64,000 nucleotides of DNA, taken from contig CP126125.1 in NCBI GenBank assembly GCA_030123525.1, positions 3,534,001 to 3,598,000 on the forward strand, read 5' to 3'. Below the pieces are notes generated by a model. The model searched no databases. It saw nothing but the letters and a program-made list of their open reading frames with translations, and was not told where the DNA came from. Source of the stretch: ELB16-189 sp018266435. GTDB lineage: Bacteria > Bacteroidota > Bacteroidia > Cytophagales > Cyclobacteriaceae. Positions within the stretch are counted from its first letter, which is position 1; every line of letters begins with the position of its first letter. Of this stretch, positions 19,101 through 26,237 are shown piece after piece. The translations under genes and the position numbers were made by a program.

Positions 19101-19259
19101 TTGACCATCAGTACCTTTACCTTTAATATTATAGTGATTTGGGCCATGGCAGGCCTCTGTTACTTGGCTTTATACCGCGAATGGCTGAGGGGATTAGTAG
19201 AATTTTTTGGGAATGTAAGTATTCCTGATAAAGTGACGATTCCGTTCCGCAGGAAATAA
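16176..19259 (+). CDS. TerB-like / ABCG-type ATP-binding transporter fusion
   Basis: The 1027-residue protein appears to combine four parts. Residues 1-145 look like a TerB-type helical domain ('KQDGGVTENERQFV'). Residues 150-255 form a small beta-rich, possibly FHA-like, domain. Residues 258-490 are an ABC ATPase: Walker A GASGAGKT at 282-289, Q-loop 'FVSQDD', signature ISGGQ at 388-392, Walker B ILFLDEP at 408-414 and H-loop 'VVIHQPSS'. A C494-x-x-C497 pair follows. From about 565 there are membrane helices of the ABC2/ABCG kind, a charged cytoplasmic or periplasmic insert (about 770-975) and a last helix near 985-1010. Being a half-transporter it should dimerise. The substrate is unknown. 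Direct linkage to siaABC suggests phospho-switch control. Confidence 0.87.
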   Translation: MSEEILKALTQLFAIITKQDGGVTENERQFVINFFQQELDQDTVKEYLALYDDFSGYNKLGKGDDEKNKLTSVKDSVKTLGICKKINKTLTQKQKVVVLTKLLELIGSDKNFTPQRIEIINTVSTVFNIDQEEYKLVETFIIAEKVDTLNFKDILLVNSLDTKSAENQKHAHAHIEGQLIFMRIKSVDMYFSKYLGDQSNMLNGFIMQPNKVYLFSHGSTIKTQGGDALYYSDLVAHFNEELKTTKLSFNANIEEFKFPNGAIGLRNVVISEGPGKLIGIMGASGAGKTTLLLTLAGLEKPSKGGIKINGFNIHEEKENIEGVIGFVSQDDLLIEELTVYQNLYYNAKLCFSNFTEKELHERVMSTLVNLGLDQRKDLTVGSVLDKKISGGQRKRLNIALELIREPAILFLDEPTSGLSSRDSENVIDLLKELSLKGKLIFVVIHQPSSDIYKMFDKMIIMDTGGYPAYYGSPVEAVTYFKKATHQVDSNRGQCETCGNVNPEQIFNIIESKVVDEYGQPTTKRKVTPPQWFEMYQKRFNINLVADVKEAPPSTLRIPSRLKQTVIFTMRDMLAKLSNKQYLLINLLEAPLLAIILAFIIKYKSAPGGREYAFRFNDNFPAFLLMAIIVALFMGLTVSAEEIIRDRKILKRESFLNLSWNSYLISKLNILFLLSAIQTFTFVVIGNLILEIHGMTLAMWLVLFTTSCFANVLGLNISSAFNSAVTVYVMIPLLLIPQMILSGLLFSFDKLNNLISTKGKVPIVADLMASRWAYEAIAVYQFKNNDYEEPFYNYEREEAKADFKAAFLADELKKRNQFVLENFESKKDSVKNLVEINLTILRDNLRDEPYRPGFEKINLDEDLSQMKYTKVRGMMLDTYFEDYRKHYQKIYNENVNLIEKKMAFYEKSGVKINDEKNTYFNESLSDLVKNVSTKERLAEYNGKLIQQINPIFQTPNPANRFDYRTAFFLPEKNLLGLTISTFTFNIIVIWAMAGLCYLALYREWLRGLVEFFGNVSIPDKVTIPFRRK

Positions 19260-19310
19260 TTTTTTTGTAACGATATTTGAATGTTTAATTTTGCAAACAA
19301 CATTGCGTTT

Positions 19311-20207
19311 ATGAGAAGCGTATCCATCGCCATTGCGGCAATTCTTTTAGTTGCTGCCTGCGGCAAAAGTAAAAAACCGGACGAACAGGCATTTTTGAAC
19401 AGCCTTGATTCAGCCAAAAAAGGGCCAACCATTGATGAAGAGGTGATTAACAGCATTCTTCAGCAAATCCCAAGTCCCCTTGAAATTTCTGTTTTACTGA
19501 AAGAATCTGGAACAAAATACAACTTTTCGTTGCTCAACACACCCGATAACCTGCCCAAATACAACAGCAACTACAAAAAAGCCCTCAATTTGGGAGTTTA
19601 CGGCACTGATTTAGGATACACCAATATCTACCAACAAAATAAAGATGGCATCAAATACCTGTCGTCTATTAAATCACTCGCCAACGAACTGAATATTGGC
19701 CAGTTTTTTGATATCGAGACTATAGGCCGGTTAGCTACTAACAGCAAAAACCTCGATTCATTGTTGCTGATCACTACAGAAAATTTCAACAGCATCAACC
19801 ATTATTTGCAGACACAAGGCCGGGCAAATTTGAGCGTACTGCTCCTTACGGGAGGCTGGCTTGAAGCCATGCAGATTACCTGCCAGGTAGCAGCCAAGGA
19901 TCCAAAAAACAAGGAATTGCGCGAAAAAATAGGTGAACAAAAAATTATATTAGAACAGATCGTGCTCTTGTTTGGCTTTTATAAAGAAGATGAAAACATG
20001 GCATCGTTATTGAATGATTTGAACGAACTAAAAGCAGCTTTTGATAAAATTAATATCACCTACACTTATAAAGAATCAACGATGGAGGTTGTCAATGGCG
20101 TAGCCGTAATTAAAGACAATAGCACAACCACTATTGATATAACCGATAAAGATGTGCAAGCCATCACCGGTATTACCAACACGATAAGAACCAAAATAGC
20201 CAGTTAA
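19311..20207 (+). CDS. Putative lipoprotein of the sia-ABC cluster
   Basis: The ATG at 19311 was chosen over 19281 because it opens a clean lipoprotein signal, 'MRSVSIAIAAILLVAAC', with the lipobox Cys at residue 17; this gives 298 residues. The mature protein is helical and charged. It carries 'PSPLEISVLLKESGTKYN', 'NNYNKKALNLGVYGTDLGYTNIY'-like segments and a long pairwise helical region. Similar lipoproteins are common in Bacteroidota, but I know no assigned function. Its location 51 bases after the transporter gene and 17 bases before a secreted protein suggests an envelope partner of the transporter. Confidence 0.75.
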   Translation: MRSVSIAIAAILLVAACGKSKKPDEQAFLNSLDSAKKGPTIDEEVINSILQQIPSPLEISVLLKESGTKYNFSLLNTPDNLPKYNSNYKKALNLGVYGTDLGYTNIYQQNKDGIKYLSSIKSLANELNIGQFFDIETIGRLATNSKNLDSLLLITTENFNSINHYLQTQGRANLSVLLLTGGWLEAMQITCQVAAKDPKNKELREKIGEQKIILEQIVLLFGFYKEDENMASLLNDLNELKAAFDKINITYTYKESTMEVVNGVAVIKDNSTTTIDITDKDVQAITGITNTIRTKIAS

Positions 20208-20224
20208 TAGCAATACTACCATTT

Positions 20225-20653
20225 ATGAAAAAAGTAATTCTTTCCATTTTTTCGATTTCATTGATTGCATTTAGCACTCCGTTGGCCAGCCAGTGCAACT
20301 CAGAAAATTTTGCCAATGCCTGCATACCAAAATTAGGCAGCGGTTTCAATTTTTTGAAAAGCTATAAAGTAGACAGCGAAGGTGGAGCAAAAGAAAAAGT
20401 AGAATACAGCTACGTGTTCACCAAAGGAACACAATACATGATTAACCTGTGTGCCAGCGGATCAGCAACCGATGGTATTATTGTTACCATTTTCGACTCC
20501 GGTAGAAATAAGGTAGCCACCAGCAAAATCAACGGTCAGTTTATCAGCGCCATTGCCTATCCCTGCAATGCTACCGGTATCTATTACATTCAATACACCT
20601 TTGATGGAGCCGGAGGAAAATGCGGAGGCAGCGCATTGGGGTTCAAGAGATAA
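20225..20653 (+). CDS. Small secreted protein, unknown function
   Basis: The 142-residue protein has a signal peptide of about 22 residues ending near LAS-Q, followed by a compact beta-rich domain with six cysteines in the mature part ('CNSENFANACIP', 'INLCASG', 'AYPCNATGIYYIQYTF', 'GKCGG'). The fold looks like a small jelly-roll or PPC-like domain, including the pattern 'YSYVFTKGTQYMINLCAS...IIVTIFDS'. This suggests a periplasmic or surface protein stabilised by disulfides. It is the last gene before the terminator at 20674 and so shares the cluster's transcript. I do not recognise a named family. Confidence 0.7.
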   Translation: MKKVILSIFSISLIAFSTPLASQCNSENFANACIPKLGSGFNFLKSYKVDSEGGAKEKVEYSYVFTKGTQYMINLCASGSATDGIIVTIFDSGRNKVATSKINGQFISAIAYPCNATGIYYIQYTFDGAGGKCGGSALGFKR

Positions 20654-20673
20654 GCCAATCATTCATCAAAATG

Positions 20674-20702
20674 GCCTCGCAAAAACGGGGCTTTTTTTTT
20701 TG
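20674..20702 (+). terminator. Rho-independent terminator closing the cluster
   Basis: GCCTCG at 20674-20679 pairs with CGGGGC at 20686-20691 (one G-T pair) and is followed by a run of at least nine Ts. Confidence 0.85.
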
Positions 20703-20743
20703 CCTATTATTTTTAAACTTGATCAGTAAGATCTAAAAAACCC

Positions 20744-21904
20744 ATGCCCAAAGTTCTGATTATTGAAGACGAAACCACCATCCGTGCTGTATTAAAAGAT
20801 ATTTTAGCCGATCAAAAGGAACTAAAATTAGAAATAGAAGAAGCCAAAGACGGACAAGAAGGGTTAGCCAAACTACAAACCGATCAGTTTGACATAGCCT
20901 TTTGTGATATTAAAATGCCTAAAATGGATGGCATGGAAGTCTTGCAGAAAGCAAAAGAAAAAGGGATCACCACCGCATTCATTATGATCTCTGCTCATGG
21001 CACCACCGAACTGGCTGTGGATGCCGTGAAAAATGGAGCCTACGATTTTTTACAAAAACCGCCAGACCTCAATCGCCTGCTCATCACCCTGCGCAATGCG
21101 CTCGACCGTACCTCACTGATGAACGAAACCGTATCGCTAAAGAAAAAAATTTCGACCAAGTATGAAATCATCGGCCAATCATCAGCCCTGAAAGAAACAC
21201 TGGAAATTATCGAAAAAATAGCCTCAAAAGATGTACGCGTATTAATTACCGGACCAAACGGTACAGGCAAAGAATTAGTAGCCCGACAACTGCATGAAAA
21301 AAGTAATCGCTCACACCATCCGTTCATTGAAGTAAACTGTGCTGCCATTCCCTCTGAGTTGATTGAAAGCGAATTATTCGGTTATGAGAAAGGAGCTTTT
21401 ACATCAGCCGTCAAACAGCGCATCGGGAAATTTGAACAGGCCGAACAAGGCACCTTGTTTTTGGATGAAATTGGCGATATGAGTTTGTCTGCTCAGGCAA
21501 AAGTGCTTCGCGCCTTGCAAGAAAATAAAATTACCCGCGTAGGCGGTGAAAAAGATATCAGCATAAACACACGCGTAATTGCTGCTACCAACAAAGATTT
21601 AAAAAAAGAAATTGTTGAAGGCCGCTTTCGCGAAGACTTATATCACAGGTTATCAGTAATCGTAATCAAGTTACCTTCTCTGGCCGAACGAAAAGAGGAT
21701 ATCCCCTTATTAGTAGATAAATTTTTGGATGAGATTGCCGAGAGCTATGGCAACAAAAAAAGGGCTATTGATGCCAAAGCCATTGACCTGTTGAAACAAC
21801 ATGCCTGGCCTGGCAATATCCGTGAATTAAAAAATGTGATTGAGCGGCTGGTTATCATGTGCGAGGACACCATCCTGCCAACAGATGTAAAAAAATATTT
21901 GTAA
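20744..21904 (+). CDS. Sigma-54-type response regulator lacking a DNA-binding domain
   Basis: The 386-residue protein has a receiver (1-120; phosphorylation site D55 in 'FCDIKMPKMDG', Lys in 'FLQKPP') joined to an AAA+ central domain (about 140-375). Walker A is 'GPNGTGKELVARQLH', Walker B 'GTLFLDEIGDMSLSAQAKVLRALQ', and the arginine-finger region 'FREDLYHRLSVI' is present. The sigma-54 contact loop reads GAFTSA (217-222) instead of GAFTGA. The chain ends right after the AAA+ lid ('ERLVIMCEDTILPTDVKKYL'), so the Fis-type HTH usual in NtrC proteins is absent. It could act from solution or by a non-transcriptional route. It follows the cluster terminator by about 40 bases and may have its own promoter. 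Confidence 0.9.
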   Translation: MPKVLIIEDETTIRAVLKDILADQKELKLEIEEAKDGQEGLAKLQTDQFDIAFCDIKMPKMDGMEVLQKAKEKGITTAFIMISAHGTTELAVDAVKNGAYDFLQKPPDLNRLLITLRNALDRTSLMNETVSLKKKISTKYEIIGQSSALKETLEIIEKIASKDVRVLITGPNGTGKELVARQLHEKSNRSHHPFIEVNCAAIPSELIESELFGYEKGAFTSAVKQRIGKFEQAEQGTLFLDEIGDMSLSAQAKVLRALQENKITRVGGEKDISINTRVIAATNKDLKKEIVEGRFREDLYHRLSVIVIKLPSLAERKEDIPLLVDKFLDEIAESYGNKKRAIDAKAIDLLKQHAWPGNIRELKNVIERLVIMCEDTILPTDVKKYL

Positions 21905-21910
21905 AAAAAT

Positions 21911-21972
21911 ACTTCGATAGCCGCACAACGATAGTTACTACTTTACGCAACCATCACTGCAGCTACCGAAGT
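21911..21972. repeat. 11-bp imperfect inverted repeat between convergent genes
   Basis: ACTTCGATAGC (21911-21921) and GCTACCGAAGT (21962-21972) are complementary apart from one G-T pair, with a 40-base loop, and are followed by TATTTTT. The element lies in the gap between the regulator stop and the katG stop, so it may act as a long-loop terminator. Confidence 0.5.
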
Positions 21973-22004
21973 TATTTTTCAGAAACCTGTTCTATCGGTA
22001 AATT

Positions 22005-24188
22005 TTATTTTTCCAAGTCAAACCGGTCGGCATCCATCACTTTTACCCAGGTACTTACAAAGTCTTTTACAAATTTTTCCTTATTGTCATCCTGCGCATA
22101 TACTTCTGCATATGCCCTTAAAACAGAATTGGACCCAAATACTAAATCAATACGTGTGGCTGTCCACTTTGTTTTTTTAGTTTTCCGGTCTACGATGTTA
22201 TAAAGATTTTTACCTGCCGGCATCCAGGAGTTATTCATGTCAGTAAGGTTAACGAAGAAATCTGTAGTCAATACTCCCGGTCTTTCGGTAAATACGCCAT
22301 GTTTTGTATTTCCAAAATTTGTATCCAACACCCTCATGCCTCCTACCAGTACGGTCATTTCAGGTGCTGTAAGGCCCATCAGGCTTGCTCTTGCCAGCAA
22401 AAGTTCTTCAGAAGATGTTGCAAAATCATCTTTTAAATAATTTCTAAACCCGTCATGAAGCGGCTCCAGCACATCAAAAGTTGATGCATCCGTCATTTCA
22501 TCTGTCGCATCACCACGGCCCGAATGAAATGGCACCTGAATATCTACTCCGGCATCTTTAGCAGCCTGCTCAACAGCAGCGGTTCCGCCCAAGACTATCA
22601 GGTCGGCCATACTTACTTTTTTATCTAAACCTTTTTGAATCTCTTCTAATTTGTTAAGCACTTTATTCAAACGATCCGGTTCATTTCCTGCCCATTGCCT
22701 TTGGGGCTTAAGACGAATCCTTGCTCCGTTAGCACCGCCCCGGTAATCAGTTGCTCTGAAAGTTCTGGCGCTATCCCATGCGGTATTGATTAACTCAGTA
22801 CGGGTTAAGCCTGAATTGAGTAATGTTTTTTTAAGATGTTCAATTTCTTTTTCTGTCAATTTATAATTCACCGAAGGAACAGGGTCTTGCCAAATCAAGT
22901 CTTCTTTTGGAACATCCGGGCCCAGGTAACGGCTTACTGGCCCTAAATCCCGGTGTGTTAATTTAAACCAGGCTCTCGCAAATGTTTTATTAAAATATTC
23001 CGGGTCTTTATAAAACCGCTCAGAAATTTTTGCATAGATCGGATCTTCTTTCAGTGACATGTCTGCATCGGTCATCACCGGGTTTACTTTCTTTCCCGGA
23101 ATGTGTGCGTCCATGGGTTTATCTTTTTCTTTAATATTGACAGGTTCCCACTGATTAGCTCCTGCCGGACTTAATGTTAAACGCCATTCATAATTCAGCA
23201 ATAAATAAAAATATTCCTGGTTCCATTTATTAGGTGTTGTAGTCCATGGGCCTTCCAAACCGCTGTACACAGCATCTTCGGCATTTCCTTTTCCCTTCGG
23301 ATTGATCCAACCTAATCCTTGTGCAGTTACATCAGCCCCCTCAGGTGATGGTCCTAAAACTCTTGCGTCTCCGTTTCCGTGCATTTTGCCAACTGTATGT
23401 CCTCCGGCAATCAACGCTACGGTTTCTTCGTCATTCATTGACATTTCGGCAAAAGTTTTTCTTACGTCAATGGCCGTACGTTGCGGATTGGGTTTACCGT
23501 CCACTCCTTCCGGGTTTACATAGATCAACCCCATCTGCACGGCTGCTAATGGATTTTCCAAAGAGGTTCTATCGTGGTCATCGGCATAACGGTTTTTTGT
23601 GGCTGCCAACCATTCTTTTTCGGGGCCCCAATAAGCGTCTATCTCCGGCTGCCATATATCTTCACGGCCTGCACCAAAGCCAAAGGTCTTTAACCCCATG
23701 GATTCATACGCCATGTTTCCGGCCAGGATGAACAAATCAGCCCACGAAAGTTTATTGCCATATTTTTTCTTGATCGGCCACAGCAACCTTCTGGCACGGT
23801 CTAAGCCTGCATTATCGGGCCAACTATTGATGGGGGCAAATCGCTGGTTGCCAGTGTTAGCCCCGCCACGACCATCGTTCTTGCGGTACGTGCCAGCACT
23901 GTGCCAGGCCATGCGGATAAACAGTGGACCATAATGTCCATAATCAGCCGGCAACCATTCTTGGTTTTCGGTCATCATTTTTTTTAAGTCAGATTTGAGT
24001 TTCTCGAAATCTAATTTTCGAAACTCATTTTTGTAGCTGTACCCGTCATTCATCGGGTTTCTTTTCCTGTCGTTTTGTGCCAGGATATCCAAGTTCAGCG
24101 CATTAGGCCACCAGTGCTGGTAGCTTTGATCGGTGGTGGTGTTTGTTCCATGAAAAACGGGGCATTTCCCTTTAGATGATTGTTCCAT
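22005..24188 (-). CDS. katG: Catalase-peroxidase KatG
   Basis: This bifunctional haem enzyme removes H2O2 by catalase and peroxidase reactions. The 727 residues cover the duplicated peroxidase fold. Distal-site residues are R92, W95 and H96 in 'RMAWHSAGTYR'; Y223 ('GLIYVNPEG') and M249 ('AEMSMNDEE') complete the Trp-Tyr-Met adduct needed for catalase activity. The proximal haem ligand is H264 in 'AGGHTVGKMHG'. No signal peptide is visible, so it should be cytoplasmic. It is transcribed divergently from oxyR with 107 bases between starts, the classic arrangement for peroxide induction by OxyR. Confidence 0.98.
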   Translation of the reverse strand: MEQSSKGKCPVFHGTNTTTDQSYQHWWPNALNLDILAQNDRKRNPMNDGYSYKNEFRKLDFEKLKSDLKKMMTENQEWLPADYGHYGPLFIRMAWHSAGTYRKNDGRGGANTGNQRFAPINSWPDNAGLDRARRLLWPIKKKYGNKLSWADLFILAGNMAYESMGLKTFGFGAGREDIWQPEIDAYWGPEKEWLAATKNRYADDHDRTSLENPLAAVQMGLIYVNPEGVDGKPNPQRTAIDVRKTFAEMSMNDEETVALIAGGHTVGKMHGNGDARVLGPSPEGADVTAQGLGWINPKGKGNAEDAVYSGLEGPWTTTPNKWNQEYFYLLLNYEWRLTLSPAGANQWEPVNIKEKDKPMDAHIPGKKVNPVMTDADMSLKEDPIYAKISERFYKDPEYFNKTFARAWFKLTHRDLGPVSRYLGPDVPKEDLIWQDPVPSVNYKLTEKEIEHLKKTLLNSGLTRTELINTAWDSARTFRATDYRGGANGARIRLKPQRQWAGNEPDRLNKVLNKLEEIQKGLDKKVSMADLIVLGGTAAVEQAAKDAGVDIQVPFHSGRGDATDEMTDASTFDVLEPLHDGFRNYLKDDFATSSEELLLARASLMGLTAPEMTVLVGGMRVLDTNFGNTKHGVFTERPGVLTTDFFVNLTDMNNSWMPAGKNLYNIVDRKTKKTKWTATRIDLVFGSNSVLRAYAEVYAQDDNKEKFVKDFVSTWVKVMDADRFDLEK

Positions 24189-24229
24189 ATATTCTGTTGT
24201 TTTATGTGATCAATACTATTCTCGCCAGC

Positions 24230-24260
24230 AAATCTTACAGTTTTATTAACATTAATCAAA
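24230..24260 (-). promoter_or_regulatory. Putative katG promoter
   Basis: Read on the minus strand, TTTG (24260-24257) is followed after 18 bases by TAAGATTTG (24238-24230), near the -33/-7 consensus though with one extra base in the -7. It lies about 42 bases before the katG ATG, in the region where OxyR would bind. Confidence 0.4.
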
Positions 24261-24264
24261 TTGA

Positions 24265-24272
24265 TACTTTTG
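24265..24272 (+). promoter_or_regulatory. Possible -7 element for oxyR
   Basis: TACTTTTG matches TAnnTTTG and lies 24 bases before the oxyR ATG at 24296. No clear -33 TTG is present. It overlaps the divergent katG control region, which would allow autoregulation. Confidence 0.35.
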
Positions 24273-24295
24273 TACCAGATATTTACAAAATCAAT

Positions 24296-25228
24296 ATGAC
24301 AATACAGCAGGTTAAGTATGTTCTGGCCCTTGACACTCACCGGCATTTTAGTAAAGCAGCCGAGAGTTGTTTTGTTACTCAATCTACGCTCACCATACAG
24401 GTAAAAAAACTGGAAGAAGAAATTGGTGCGGTCTTGTTTGACAGAACCAAACAACCACTGAAACCTACTTCCATGGGTGAAAAATTCATTGGCAAAGCCC
24501 GACAAATTGAACGGGAGTTGCAAGAGTTAAAAGACATGTTTACCCGGGAGCATAATGAGACTCAGGGCACATTCAGAATTGGGGTTATCCCTACCCTGTC
24601 TCCTTATCTGTTGCCGTTATTTATCTCAGAATTCTTAGAAAATTTTCCTGAGACAAAACTGGATGTAGAGGAATTAGAAAGTGAGAGTATTATGGAATTA
24701 ATTAATCAGGGCAGATTAGATATAGGAATTGTGTCCACTCCGCTAAACGAACCCAACATTAAGGAAATACCTTTGTTTTATGAGCCCTTCTTATTGTATG
24801 CCCATGAAAAAAATGAAATACTGAAAAGAAAAGGAAGTGTAGATATTCGCCAGGTAAAGGCAAATGAAATCTGGCTGTTAAAGCAAGGGCACTGCCTCAG
24901 AAACCAAATGTTGAATTTTTGCGAATTCAACAAATTAAAAAACACGCGTAATCTTGCCTTAGAAGGCGGTAGTGTAGAAACACTCAAACGAATGATAAAA
25001 GAAACTTCCGGTTACACCCTGATCCCTGAATTATCGTTTGAAAAGACCTCAGACAGCCTCAACGTCAGGCGCTTTAAAGAACCAGAACCTGCCCGAGAGA
25101 TCAGCCTTGTGGTACAGAAAAACTTTACGAAAGACCTTCTTCTTACTGAACTGAGAAAATCCATTCTAAAAAAAATTCCTAAACATTTTAAAAGCAACCA
25201 TAAATTTCAAACGGTGAAGTGGCGGTAG
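24296..25228 (+). CDS. oxyR: OxyR-type LysR-family peroxide regulator
   Basis: This is a LysR-type transcription regulator of 310 residues from the ATG at 24296. The longer frame from 24176 would add 40 non-family residues running through the promoter. The N-terminal HTH is 'HFSKAAESCFVTQSTLTIQVKKLEEEIG'-like, split over residues 17-44. The effector domain holds C200 and C209 in 'GHCLRNQMLNFC', the same spacing as the redox pair C199/C208 of E. coli OxyR. H2O2 would form this disulfide and switch on katG, its divergent neighbour. A terminator follows at 25379. Confidence 0.95.
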   Translation: MTIQQVKYVLALDTHRHFSKAAESCFVTQSTLTIQVKKLEEEIGAVLFDRTKQPLKPTSMGEKFIGKARQIERELQELKDMFTREHNETQGTFRIGVIPTLSPYLLPLFISEFLENFPETKLDVEELESESIMELINQGRLDIGIVSTPLNEPNIKEIPLFYEPFLLYAHEKNEILKRKGSVDIRQVKANEIWLLKQGHCLRNQMLNFCEFNKLKNTRNLALEGGSVETLKRMIKETSGYTLIPELSFEKTSDSLNVRRFKEPEPAREISLVVQKNFTKDLLLTELRKSILKKIPKHFKSNHKFQTVKWR

Positions 25229-25378
25229 CGAATCAAAAAAATATTTTATTCTATTTAAAAATACTCAGTGTTCATAATTGCCAGGTTCAGGTAAGAAAGA
25301 AACGTGATAAAATCTTTGAGTATATCGATTTGATTATTCGCGATGTCAAAATTAAAAAGGTGCACGCCTCGAAAAACA

Positions 25379-25404
25379 AAAGCCCGGATCGCTCCGGGCT
25401 TTTC
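25379..25404. terminator. Bidirectional terminator after oxyR
   Basis: AAAGCCCGGA, a short loop and TCCGGGCTTTT form a strong GC-rich hairpin with A-rich DNA on the left and Ts on the right. It separates oxyR from the accessory island and could also stop minus-strand transcripts leaving the island. Confidence 0.85.
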
Positions 25405-25443
25405 ATTTCTTCAAAAACACTTTCAACGCGATTCCAAATTTCA

Positions 25444-25953
25444 TCATTGATGGGCTAATTTGAAAGTTTGATACAAACTATCTCCTTCATGCATATTCAA
25501 AGTTGATGTCTTATATGTACCACCCCTAAGACGAAACAGAAAATAATAAGAGTCCACCCCCTTTCTAGGATAGAATAATCTTGTGAACCGCCAGTAATCT
25601 AATTTACTAAGTTCATGTATGTCCAACTTACTCTTTAACCGTGTGCTATCAATAGACGGCTTGTATGAATCACTTTCATACATTAACTCACCAAGCAGAT
25701 TGGTATAATAAAGTTTTTCTAGATGCAGGTGCGACTCTGTGGTGTCAACCCAAGAATTCGATTGTTTATCAGTAAGAGATTTCTTTACAAAGTAATCTTC
25801 GATAATTGGTTGATTCCACTCAATGCGTTCTTTGTTGTAATCTCTTCCGCATTTATCTCCTCTAAACTGGATGTACCAACCAGAGTAAATTGAGGTAAAG
25901 ACCAATATAACAACAGCAATGCAAATGCTGATCAGAATGATTTTCTGCTTCAT
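25444..25953 (-). CDS. Membrane-anchored protein, possible immunity protein
   Basis: The 169-residue protein has one N-terminal membrane segment (about 5-24, 'IILISICIAVVILVFTSIYSG') and a soluble, Tyr/Asp/Lys-rich remainder with no motif I recognise. Its ATG at 25953 overlaps the TGA of the preceding remnant (ATGA), so the two were once translationally coupled. That arrangement, next to Rhs-related sequence, is typical of toxin-tip and immunity pairs, hence the tentative call. It is the outermost gene of the island on the oxyR side. Confidence 0.6.
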   Translation of the reverse strand: MKQKIILISICIAVVILVFTSIYSGWYIQFRGDKCGRDYNKERIEWNQPIIEDYFVKKSLTDKQSNSWVDTTESHLHLEKLYYTNLLGELMYESDSYKPSIDSTRLKSKLDIHELSKLDYWRFTRLFYPRKGVDSYYFLFRLRGGTYKTSTLNMHEGDSLYQTFKLAHQ

Positions 25954-26237
25954 TTGTCGAGCCTTCTGTGATCAGTTATTCGCATTGAAGATCCATCTTT
26001 GATTCGGTCTACCGTAACACTATGGGCGTACGATCCGCCAGAATTAACCATGTCCTTAACCACCCCTGGCATTGCTCCCGCGGCTACACTTCCGATAACT
26101 CCTGTTCCAACAGGCGCTCCAGGGTAAATGGCTGGAAATTTTGACAGGTTGTAAATATAGATTACTGAATTGAATTTTGCATTGTTGAACTGAAACGGAA
26201 ACAGGCTCTGCTGCGGAGCAACCTGCCAGGGATAAGT
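25950..26237 (-). pseudogene. C-terminal remnant of a possible secreted toxin tip
   Basis: This 95-codon open frame without a start codon runs from an in-frame stop at 26240-26238 to the TGA at 25952-25950. It contains a hydrophobic Gly/Ala/Val segment 'PVGTGVIGSVAAGAMPGVVKDM', split here by motif, and a polar end 'SYAHSVTVDRIKDG...RLDK'. Its 5' end meets the transposase tail, so the upstream part was lost on insertion or deletion. The small-residue hydrophobic stretch and the coupled downstream gene recall effector C-termini, but no family was recognised. Confidence 0.5.

Noticed and set aside
25219..25458. 79-codon plus-strand frame after oxyR
   Set aside because: It runs through the terminator hairpin at 25379-25404 and has no family features.
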